Assembly: GCA_028293765.1 (NCBI GenBank)
Contig: JAQGOG010000144.1
Span: 1 to 43,933 of the forward strand
DNA length: 43,933 bases
From: Gammaproteobacteria bacterium
Lineage (GTDB): Bacteria; Pseudomonadota; Gammaproteobacteria; Steroidobacterales; Steroidobacteraceae
Direction: 5' to 3'
The translations under genes and the position numbers were made by a program. Positions within the stretch are counted from its first letter, which is position 1. Every line of letters starts with the position of its first letter. Below, piece after piece: positions 19,178-30,200 of this stretch. The notes beneath the pieces are model-generated. The model was not told where the DNA came from. It saw nothing but the letters and a program-made list of their open reading frames with translations, and ran no database searches.

Positions 19178-19507
19178 TCAGGCGCTTTTCAGTGTGCCCT
19201 TGGGCATCAGGGAACCGACCTGGAACTTCTGCACTTTGATGCGCACGCCGTCGGCGATCTCGATCGTGACGAAGGAGTCGCCCACTTCGGTCACCTTGCC
19301 GAGGATGCCGCCGGTGGTGACGACCTCATCGCCCACCGAGAGCTTGGAGACCAGGGCCTGGTGTTCCTTGGCCTTCTTCTGCTGCGGACGGATCAGCAGG
19401 AAGTAAAAAATAGCGACGAAGACCACCATCATCAGGATGGGAGCGAATTGCCCGCCGGGGGAGGCCGGACCGGCCTGGGCAAAAGCGTCAGGGATCAAAC
19501 CGTTCAT
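19178..19507 (-). CDS. yajC: Sec translocon accessory protein YajC
   Basis: YajC is a small inner-membrane partner of SecDF. The 109-residue product has one transmembrane helix (FAPILMMVVFVAIFYFLLI) followed by the invariant RPQQKKAKEHQALVSKLSVGDEVVTTGGI. Its position between tgt and secD is the classical one. The 101-base gap to tgt may hold an internal promoter, but none is clear. Confidence 0.96.
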   Translation of the reverse strand: MNGLIPDAFAQAGPASPGGQFAPILMMVVFVAIFYFLLIRPQQKKAKEHQALVSKLSVGDEVVTTGGILGKVTEVGDSFVTIEIADGVRIKVQKFQVGSLMPKGTLKSA

Positions 19508-19608
19508 GCGTACACCTTGTCGGCAAAAGCCCGCCGGACCCCCGGGAGCGAAGGGGCGGCATTATGCCACAGCGTTAGCGGCGGCCCGTCTACGTGCGAA
19601 TTCGACTC

Positions 19609-21965
<2,357 letters not shown>

Positions 21966-22203
21966 CCGCGAATGTTACACGGGCCGGGCAAGACCGCACG
22001 CGCAGAGGCTCGGAAGGCTCACCCGCCGCTCAATGCCCCGGGCCATCGCCCCTCCGGCTCACCCTGCACCCAATGCCGTACACGATCGGCGCTCCCAATT
22101 CACCCTGCAGCCCAGACCATCGCCACCCGCCAGCCCCCTCCACTCCTCCCCAGTTCCAGTCCCGCGCCCACTCGCCCCCATACCCTCGCCGCGCGCGTCC
22201 CTT

Positions 22204-22209
22204 TATACT
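22204..22209 (+). promoter_or_regulatory. Probable -10 element of the native tRNA-Leu promoter
   Basis: TATACT lies 21 bases before the native tRNA-Leu 5' half, and a GC-rich discriminator-like stretch follows, as is usual for stable RNA promoters. No good -35 hexamer is seen at 16-18 bases upstream. It may now also drive the intact intron-containing tRNA 270 bases downstream, since no strong terminator lies between. This rests on position and one hexamer only. Confidence 0.4.
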
Positions 22210-22230
22210 TTCCGGGTCGCAGCCCTCGCA

Positions 22231-22269
22231 GCCCGAGTGGCGGAATTGGTAGACGCAGCGGACTCAAAA
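22231..22269 (+). pseudogene. Native tRNA-Leu(CAA) gene, 5' half only
   Basis: Bases 22231-22265 are identical to the 5' exon of the tRNA-Leu at 22480: acceptor arm strand GCCCGAG, D-arm and anticodon stem up to C34, then four As of the loop. After that the sequence leaves the tRNA, so no anticodon stem, variable arm or T arm follows. A few downstream bases (GCGTGTC, CCTCGGG) recall pieces of a tRNA 3' half and may be a decayed copy. It sits next to the likely native promoter and the queA side of the chromosome, so I take it as the original gene, cut by the island. Its missing half is at 42585-42636. Confidence 0.85.
22256..22269 (+). repeat. Left attachment core of the island (attL-like)
   Basis: The 14 bases CAGCGGACTCAAAA are shared exactly with 42575-42588. 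They cover the anticodon stem and loop of tRNA-Leu(CAA), a common crossover site for tyrosine integrases. Left of it the sequence is tRNA 5' half; right of it, island. Recombination with the right copy would rejoin an uninterrupted 87-base tRNA-Leu gene. Confidence 0.65.
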
Positions 22270-22382
22270 ATCGGCGCGTGTCTTCCTCGGGGACTCGGTT
22301 GCTGGCGCTGAGTAATGTCAGCCTGATCAGCGACTTCTGATGGCCGCCCGGACACGGGATAGACGATTGAAGTTTCTGCCTA

Positions 22383-22404
22383 GGAGCCACATAGGGGCCA
22401 CGCG
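22383..22404 (+). repeat. Arm-like repeat, left copy
   Basis: This 22-base block contains two GAGCCAC/GGGCCAC units spaced 11 bases apart. It matches 33630-33651, beside the integrase gene, at 21 of 22 positions and in the same orientation. Each copy lies 108-116 bases before a CTC tRNA-loop core. I infer integrase arm-binding sites, and that 22270-22479 is the leftover end of an older element of the same integrase type. No protein gene is seen in that stretch. Confidence 0.55.
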
Positions 22405-22479
22405 CGCCGCGCCGGCCAATGTGTTTAAATTGGCAACAGCAAATCGCCAGTGTGGCGATGAGGGATTGATTCACTCGAT

Positions 22480-22803
22480 GCCCGAGTGGCGGAATTGGTA
22501 GACGCAGCGGACTCAGACAAAACAACTTGAGCCCTCGCGGAGAAATCCACGAGGTGAAGCCCGTCAAAGTCGGTGAAGGCCCTGAGCATTCGTGCTCGAG
22601 CTAACGCCGAGCCAAGCCCCCGCGAAAGCGTGGGAAGGTGTAGAGAGCAGACGGCGGGCACCTACGGTCGCAAGGCTATGGTGAAGGCGTGCTCCAGACC
22701 ACGAACTTGCTCGGACCTTCCGCGCAGGGCGGCAAAAGCCGAAGTGGTAAGAAAATCCGCCGCCCTTAAAAGCGTGTCGGTTCGACTCCGACCTCGGGCA
22801 CCA
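22480..22803 (+). tRNA. tRNA-Leu(CAA) interrupted by a group I intron
   Basis: Exons are 22480-22514 and 22752-22803, giving an 87-base class II tRNA after splicing. The acceptor GCCCGAG pairs with CTCGGGC, with A73 and an encoded CCA. The anticodon stem GCGGA/TCCGC holds the loop CTCAAAA, hence anticodon CAA for UUG codons. The variable arm has CGC/GCG, and the T arm GTCGG/CCGAC with loop TTCGACT. The intron sits between C34 and A35, the same place as the well-known cyanobacterial tRNA-Leu(UAA) intron. The gene lies inside the island, 210 bases from its left end. It is the only complete tRNA-Leu(CAA) in the window, so it may supply the function lost from the split native gene. Confidence 0.92.
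22515..22751 (+). ncRNA. Group I (IC3-like) self-splicing intron
   Basis: The 237-base insert has the core of small tRNA group I introns such as that of Azoarcus tRNA-Ile. The stretch ACGCCGAGCCAAGC starts the P4 region, followed by a P6-type hairpin closed by GAAA (22617-22634). GGTGTAGAGAGCAGACGGC holds the J6/7-P7 region, GAAGGCGTGCTCCAG the other P7 strand, and CTATGGTGAAGG lies between. The P7 strands GAGCA and TGCTC pair, where as I recall the Azoarcus intron has GACUA and UAGUC: a compensatory change that supports folding. P2 is a hairpin at 22533-22554, and the P9 strands ACCAC/GTGGT close 22699-22748. The last base is G. P1 pairs exon CTC with intron GAG, so the 5' splice-site pair is C-G rather than the usual U-G. 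No homing endonuclease is encoded. Confidence 0.9.
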
Positions 22804-22805
22804 TT

Positions 22806-22820
22806 AGAGCGTTTCGCTCT
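22806..22820 (+). terminator. Small hairpin just after the tRNA
   Basis: AGAGCG and CGCTCT pair across a TTT loop, starting three bases after the encoded CCA. There is only a short, mixed T-poor tail (GTCCC), so it is a weak candidate terminator or processing signal for the tRNA transcript. Confidence 0.3.
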
Positions 22821-22943
22821 GTCCCAGCCGGTCCTAACCTGCTCCAAGAAAAATGAGATTTCCAGCGTTTCCCGGTATCTCTGTGAGGGCGATCAAGCGG
22901 CTAGGTGGACTGTAACAGTCATTTGTAGACTATAAGCGCGTCC

Positions 22944-23645
22944 ATGACAGACTCGATTACCTTGACGAATTCGGAGCGTATGGAACTGACGCGGCGGGCC
23001 AACAGCCGGACGGATCGGCAGAAGATGCCCGCCGGGCGCGGCTGATCTTGCTGCTGGCCGAGGGCCATACATGGGATGAAGTGTCCGAGCGGATCGAGTG
23101 CAGCCGCGGCTGGATCGCAAAGATCCGGTGCTGCCGCTGTCCCCAGGACGCGCTGAACGGCACGGTTTCGAGTACTTTCGTCACGGCACCTTGTCGCTGC
23201 ACGCGCCTTCAACACGAAGACTGGCGAGGTACTCGGCAAAACCGCCGCGCGGCATACCTCCGCCGAGTTCGTTGCCTTCCTCACCGACATCGCAGTCAAC
23301 CAACCCCGCGGCAAGGAGATCCATGTAATCGCCGACAGCCTCTCGGCGCACAAAAGCAGTCCGGTCAATGACTTCCTGACAGCGCATCCGAAAGTCCATC
23401 TGCACTTCACCCCGACCTACTCGTCCTGGCTGAACCAGGTGGAGCTGTGGTTTGGCAAGATCGAACGCGATGTGATCGCGCGCGGCGTCTTCACCTCTTT
23501 TGCCGACCTCAAGAGAAAGCTCGTGCGCTACATCCGCCAGTACAACAAATCGCCCCGTACCGTGAAGTGGAAATATGCCGATCCATCGCGCCATATCGGT
23601 ACACAATCAGTTGGTACAGGCCACGAGTTCCCTCGGATCTATTAA
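22944..23645 (+). pseudogene. IS630-family transposase remnant
   Basis: The pieces lie in different frames on the plus strand. An N-terminal start (MTDSITLTNSERMELTRRAN) runs into a stop codon; the same protein continues one frame over with the helix-turn-helix segment ARLILLLAEGHTWDEVSERI. About 100 residues of the usual DDE domain are then missing. The C-terminal half resumes (TGEVLGKTAARH, then IHVIADSLSAHK, HFTPTYSSWLNQVELWFGKIERDVI) and ends at 23645. The SSWLNQVE segment with its catalytic glutamate is typical of IS630/Tc1-mariner DDE transposases. Deletion and frameshifts mean it cannot be active. I could not fix inverted repeats. Confidence 0.85.
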
Positions 23646-23692
23646 ACGGCCTCGCAAAATGACTTTGCAAATCCGAGCGTAACCTCGATCAT

Positions 23693-24016
23693 TTATGAGC
23701 TCTGCTTGCAAGTAGGACACCGAGCCTGGCTCATGAGCCAGGCAATCCATGCCCCTGCGGGGTGGTCTTTCATCGCCAGCCAAACCCATTTGGCCCCGCA
23801 CTTAGGACAGCGGATGGCCACGCACGCAAACGCCAAGCCGATGCTCGCTAGCACAATGCCCACAAGTACTAAAGCAAACGACGACGTCAGCTGAGTACCC
23901 GAGAGAGTCAAAACTCCAAAGAACGCGGCAAGGAATCCCAAGATTACCAGCGCACCGGAAGCTATCCCCTTCCACAGTTGACCAGATTTCTTGATCACCG
24001 TATCGTCAAACATCAA
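23693..24016 (-). CDS. Small membrane protein with C-terminal zinc ribbon
   Basis: I do not recognise a named family. The 107-residue product has two adjacent hydrophobic helices (about 16-36 and 46-67: ALVILGFLAAFFGVL, FALVLVGIVLASIGLAFACVAI). A cytosolic C-terminus follows with CPKCGAKW and CPTC, spaced as a zinc ribbon. Its start overlaps the stop codon of the 81-residue gene before it by four bases. That gene in turn follows the giant RHS gene by three bases, so the three form one transcription unit. From that position an immunity or accessory role for the RHS protein is possible; that is inference only. Confidence 0.7.
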   Translation of the reverse strand: MMFDDTVIKKSGQLWKGIASGALVILGFLAAFFGVLTLSGTQLTSSFALVLVGIVLASIGLAFACVAIRCPKCGAKWVWLAMKDHPAGAWIAWLMSQARCPTCKQSS

Positions 24017-24258
24017 TGTATGTCCGAGTTTCCTTTAAGTTGCTTGGCAGAGCGGCGCCGGCGGGCAAACAGGAACAGATCGCTCCCCGCCGGGGTGGTT
24101 AACACAAGACCGACGGCTGCAGCAATCTTTGCCCACAAAGGCAACCGATCATAGTTCAGCCAGGTCCAGATAAGCGCCAGTCCCCACACGCATGTAAAAA
24201 CCCATGCGAACGCCAAGTACCAGTACGGTCGACGTTCACTATCCGCGTTGCTAAACAT
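24013..24258 (-). CDS. Small two-helix membrane protein downstream of RHS gene
   Basis: This 81-residue protein has two clear transmembrane helices (about 12-33, YLAFAWVFTCVWGLALIWTW, and about 42-62, AKIAAAVGLVLTTPAGSDLFLF) and a basic tail RRRRSAK. No family is recognised. Its ATG lies three bases after the RHS stop codon, and its own stop codon overlaps the next start. Immunity proteins of polymorphic toxins commonly occupy exactly this place, and a membrane immunity protein would suit a membrane-acting toxin. This is a positional argument without sequence similarity. Confidence 0.7.
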   Translation of the reverse strand: MFSNADSERRPYWYLAFAWVFTCVWGLALIWTWLNYDRLPLWAKIAAAVGLVLTTPAGSDLFLFARRRRSAKQLKGNSDIH

Positions 24259-24261
24259 CGC

Positions 24262-27200
24262 TCACCATCCGCACTGCAACTCTGTCGCATTGGACTTAGG
24301 CCCAAAGATGCTAAAGAGAGCGTTCGTTAGCGAGTCCCGAACCGTTCTCCCCGACCCTGTGGGAATCGCAGAAACCGTCGAGCCGACCACAGTGCCCGCT
24401 TCGAACGTCAACCCGGTCACGGCGAAATTAAGAGCACCAGATGCCGCAACGAGGATTCCCGATTCGAGAGTCGTGAAGACCGCCGGACCAACTTCGATCG
24501 ATGAAAAACCAGAAAACATCCATCGACCGAACGTCGCGGCTGGAGTCCCGAGCCATGCCTGCGATGTAGCTCGGGCAGTAAGAAATCCTATCCCGGTCGG
24601 CGCCAGCAGTCCAGGCATGGAGGCATTGGTGTCCGTGTCGTTTTGAATGATATTCGACAAAAAGCTGCTGGATGACTTTGTGGGGCATGGCGTCTGCTGA
24701 TTCCCTTGCTGCGCCCCGGCCGGGGACGATTGCGGTGGATGCCATTGCGGATCCGTTACAGGCAATTCCAAAGACTTGAGCCACGGGAAACTCACGGTTT
24801 GAGCAAAAGGGTCCCGACCTGCAGATATGAGGACAGTCTCACGGCCGGGGCAGTCACCGCCAGCCTCGCAACCACCCGCATATCCACCTCCTCCAAAGTC
24901 GCAATTAGTGGCGTCCTTGCACTGCGGCTGGGGCGGCTTTGCGTCAAAGCCGCTGGGGTCCGTGTAGCTCAATGGGTTGTAATTGACGTAGGCGTAGCGA
25001 TTGTAACTCAGAGTGTCGGTCGGATCCGGAATCACGGGGTCCGGCGAAAGGAATCTGGTGCCACTTGGAATATAAACACGCCCGTCCATGTTCACCATCC
25101 AGAATCCGGCGTTGTCGAGCCCTTCGTGTCCGGTGAATTCATGACGTGTCACGTTGCCCAGGGTGGCGGTGGAGGTTTCGGCCCATCCCAGCGCGGAAAA
25201 CCTTTCAGTGAGAATGGCAGCGCCGCTCTGGTCGGTCACAACCGCACTGCTGCCTAAATGATCCTTCGTGATGTAGTAAGTGGATGTCGAGCCTGAATTC
25301 CGTCGGGTGTAGACGACCAGATTGTTTCCGGCGGTAATGTAGTGCCGAAACGCCGTATCGCTCGCGTTCGTCATCTTCTCAAGCATTCCACCGACGTAGA
25401 GGGTGGTCTCCAAGGAGCCGCTATAGCTGGCGACTTGCTTCCAGCGCTGATGGTTCTGGGTATAGAAAAACTGGCTATAGCTCGGACTTGCGGTCATCAC
25501 CAGCGGTTGATTGTAGCTCGTCCAGGTCGCGGACCAGATAACGGATCCATTGTAACTCCACGTGGCCATATTGCCGTTGGGATCATAACAATATGACGCG
25601 GGCGGCCCGTTTCCCTGTACAGCCTTACGGAGCGCGTGCGGCTGCGCATTGGCGTAATAGGTGCACCCTGTCTGAGGCGTCGTATAGTCATTCACATTGG
25701 TTGAGGCGCCGTTTGCCTTCCAAGTGGCGAGGCGCCCTATCGAATCGAACGTAAGCTGGGTGTTCGTATCTCCGACTGTATGATCGAGCCGGTTGAGCGC
25801 GTCGGGGTAGGCGTTCTCCGTGAGTCCCTGATTGTTATCCTGGCGCTGTGTCAGGTTGCCGACAGCGTCGAATAGGTAAGAGTTGTTTTGCAGTGCCGCT
25901 CCGCCGCCTACACCGGCAGTGATGCTGTTCGGAACGCCCGTGACAGCATCGAAGTCGTGATTTACCACGACGCCGTTACCGAGGGTCTCCTGGGTCACCT
26001 GTCCCAATGGGTTCATGCCCCTTGACGTCCACAGCGTCACATTCGGACTGTCCGACACGTTTGTAATCGACTGCATTATGCCGTTCGTGTATGCGTATTT
26101 CAGTGTCAATGCGTAGCCCGACGGAGTGGCGGGGTACGTCAGAGTGTCGAGCAACCCCGTGGTGGAGCTGTACTGGAAGGTGTACGTGTAGGTCGGGTCC
26201 CCGGGGATCAGAATAGACCGCTGATACAGGCGTCCGAACGCGTCATAGCTCTTGTTCTCCGCATATCCAGGCGAGCTCGTGCAGTTCATCGGACTTGTGC
26301 CCGCGCCCGTGCAGACACTGTGGAGGCGCCCGAGTTCATGAGCCGCAGCACTTGTGCCCCACGTCCAATGGCTGTACAGGTCCGGCTCGTAGCGGTCGGT
26401 GGGGCGCGAGAGGGCATCGTAAGCTTCACTGAAATGTTGATTTTTGGCGTCCTGCCATGCGGTGAGCTCTCCCAGCGCATCATACGTGTATTGCGATGCG
26501 CCGAGGTCCGCATCCGTGCTGCTGACCATGAAGGCCCCAATACCGTATTGATAGACCGCAGTCGAAAGAGGTGTGCCCTGACTGTCGTTGACTGCCGTTT
26601 TGCTTCCCGCGGCGTCATAGGAAAGTGTGATGGCGTAGCCAGTCGCGTCTTGGGTCTGCCGCAGCCATCCGTTTGCGTTTGTCACCAGGGTCTTCGCGTG
26701 CTGATTCGCATCTGTGATGACAGTGGTGTCGCCGAGATATTGATAACCCGTCGTTAGCAGGCCCCCGTTCGACGCGCTGATGGGGCGCTGCGACTGCGTG
26801 AGCCGATTGATCACGTCATAGCTGTTCGTAGTCCAAAACGGGCATAGGGCGGCCACAGAAGTCCAGGTGCAGGGCATGGCCTTTTTTGCGACGTGCCCGA
26901 AGTTGTCGTACCGAACTTCATTACGGTCCCACGTACCGCCCGCGAGCATCATGTTATTGGATAAGAACGGTCTGTCGAACTGGTCGAAATAGGTGGTCCC
27001 GTCTGTTTGGATGGACCCGTCGGTATTGCGGACATAGTGCGCCAGCGCGAGGGTATGGTTCCCCAGCAGGCAGCCACCCGAGTTGACACAGTCGTTATAG
27101 GTCCAGGTCGTGTACGTCCCGTCCGGGCGGTTCTCTTGCGTTTTTCGCGCGAAGCCATCGCCATACTGCCAGGACGTCTGCAAATTGTTCGGGTCGGTGA

Positions 27201-30200
27201 TACTGCTGAGGAGCCCGTAGGTGAAGTTGTAATTATATTGAGTCAGAGCGCCAGAAGCGTCCCACACCTTCATTGGCAACTGACCGGTCGTGCCCCAGTC
27301 CACGGTGGTCGTGCACGGAGCGGCACTCGGACACTGGACGACGTTGGCGCCGGAGCGCGCAACGCTGTTTATATTGCCAAAGCTATCGAATCCGTAGTGC
27401 TCCGTGAAGTGGTATTGGGCGCTGTACGGTGAGGGCGCAGGCTCGGTGTCCCGCTGTGTTTCCCGGCACATCGCCGTATCGGGCGCATACCCCGCTGTGC
27501 GGGTGATCGTGGAGGCGCCGGGCGCCACTTGGGTTACCTGGACTTGCGAGGGCAAGTGGAGACACCAATTGGTGGTGTCGATCTGGAACATCGTGGCGGT
27601 CGTCGTGCTCCACAGCCCGCCGTTGTCGAGGGACATCGGCGGTGCGCTGTCGTTGTCGCGGACCTCCACGACAACGCTTGACGAGTTGCCGTAGTTATCC
27701 GGGGACCCGTAAGTCGTCGTCGTGGTGGCGATGAGATTCCCGTTTTTGTTACCCAGGAATTCGTACCGCTTCGCCGTCTGCGAGTACAAGTAGGGCAATG
27801 CGCGCTGATTGTTTGCCGTGTTGTCCAATTGCAACGATCGAACATCCCGCGCGGTTGACCGGATCAACGTAGTGTTGTCGGCCTGATACAGATTGTCACC
27901 GACAACCCACCCGGTCAGCGGGAACGCCTGGTCGTACGAGACCTGCTCGAATTGCCCAGTCCGGCTGTCTTGAATCGTCCGCTGTGCAAAGCCGAGAAAT
28001 CCTCGCCCGCTCGCATCCTCTTGGGCGCCTTTGTACGTGACAGTCAGCGTATACGTGTTCCCGGGACCCGTGCCGTCGCTGGCGGTAACGCTCTTGACGG
28101 CCCCTCTTGGGCTGGTCACGCCTCTCAAGGGATAGCCCGGTCCCGCGATGGGGGTGTGCACGGCAGGATCCGAGAGCAGTCCGTAAGCAAAAGTGACGCT
28201 CACTCCGAAAGCGTCAGTGACATTCTGCAAGGCATCACGCAGCACCCACGGGGTGGTCGTCGAGCGCTCGGCATACTGGATGACGTTGCCGTTGAGAACC
28301 AGCAGTTCCTGCAGCCCTCCTCCGTGAAAGTCTCCCGGCCACGCAAAGCCAGTATGAGCGACGCCAATGGGGGTCGACGCAGCGAATTGCGGCCCGTTGG
28401 AGCGGGCCACGTACCAATTTTGGGTCGAGTAATCTGCAATGAGTAGGTCATCCTTCCCGTCACCATCCCAATCGACGATCACGACACCATCACCAGGCGG
28501 TCCGAGGCCGACGCCTGGAGCGACGCCAGTATAGATGACGCCGTTTGCGGTCCACACGACCTCCTCGCGCCCATCCCCGAGGAAGTCACCCGCGCCGAGG
28601 TATGAGACCACGCCGTAGTCGGAGCCGTTGCGCAGACTGGTACCGGTCCCGTACGCCGTATGCATACGGCTCGTGTGCTGCCCGATCACGTCGATGCTGT
28701 CCGCTTGAATGACGAGATCCTCGAGGCCATCGCCATCGAAATCTTGGCGGCGCCTAGCCGTGCTACGTCCCTTGGACGCGCTCGAATAAATCGCGGTGGC
28801 AGGCCCATTGTAAGTGAGCGGCGGGAAGCTCTCCGCTCCAAATGCTCCTCCGACGTTCATGCGCAGCGCCACCATTCCGGTTTTGATGTACACCATGTCG
28901 TCGCGGCCATCACCGTTGATGTCGGCGAAGGTCACGGGGCCAACAACGGAAATTTGCGTATTGATCGGCTGGTCAAATCCTGTGCTGTTCCCGCGCATGA
29001 CCCACCAGGTTCCTCCGCTGTAAGGGAGGATGAGGTCCGCCCGGCCGTCACCATCGAAGTCGAGCACTCGCGCGCTGGTGAAGCCGTTATTGGCGATGCT
29101 CGTATTGTGAACGACACTAAATCCCCCGGAAGAGGTCCCCAGCATATATAGCCAGGTTCCGGTGCCGGCGCTCGCCGTCGAGGACCACACCAAGTCATCG
29201 ATGCCGTCCCCATTGATGTCCATGACAATGGGCGTGACCCCCGCTGGTACGCTCTGGCCGGTCGTGCCCGTGGTGAGGGTGCCGGAGGCGGTAATCCACC
29301 CCAACTGAGTCGGCAGGAAACAGTCGCTACCCCCGCTCCCGCATTCGGTCACCGACTGCAGCAGGGAGTGTCCGCCGGGTGTTGCCGGTGCATACGCCAG
29401 CTGATACTGCCGCACCAGCGTGCCGGTCGGGACATGCGTGATGTTGATCTGACTCAAGCGCTTGTAGTAGTCGAAATGCGGGCTCGCACTAGCTCCGGAA
29501 TATCCCAGAACATTGAAAATGACATCCGGTCGGTCGGCGGCCTCATTCACGAAGGCAGCCTTGTACGCAGGCGCCGTGCCGGTATTGAGGTTACCGGTCC
29601 AATGAATCTCCGCCGGATAGTAGCCCCCTCGGCTCGGATCCTCCGTGTAGGTAAAGTCGATGTAATTGCCGCTCGTATCGCGAATGCGATTGAGCGCCCA
29701 GCACAGACGCACGGGCGACAATCCGCCGCCGCCATTGATGAGCCGGATCTGCGAGTCTGACGTATTGCCGTATTCGTACGTGAGTCCGTTGCCATCGCGA
29801 ACCTCAAACCACGTCGGTCCGTAGCTGTCGGCTCCCTTGATCGTGATCAGTCGCAACGACTCCAGCTCCGTCTGGTAGGTCCCGGCTGCGCCGTAACTCG
29901 AGCCAGAGGTCTGTCGCAGGCGGTTGCCATCGATACAAAGCCGATCCGTCGTGCTGAATGGCTGCGGGGCTACCGTGTCAGTGCCGTCCTGTGCAGCCGT
30001 CCAATTGCAGCGGCTGATCACCGACAGTGACGACAACGCGAATCCCATCCCCAGCAATCCGTTCGCATTGGTGGTGGAGTATTCAAGCGACAAGGTGGGT
30101 GCCAGACCATGCGTGCCCGGCGGCGTCCACAGCGGGATGGAATACAGCGCTTCGCCCTGAGCGGACACATTGAAGTGCCCGGCAGTGCGTCCGGTAGCGC

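Noticed and set aside
22515..22751. The tRNA insert as an integration scar or mobile-element end
   Set aside because: It has the ordered group I core with compensatory P7 pairing and exact exon boundaries that restore the tRNA.
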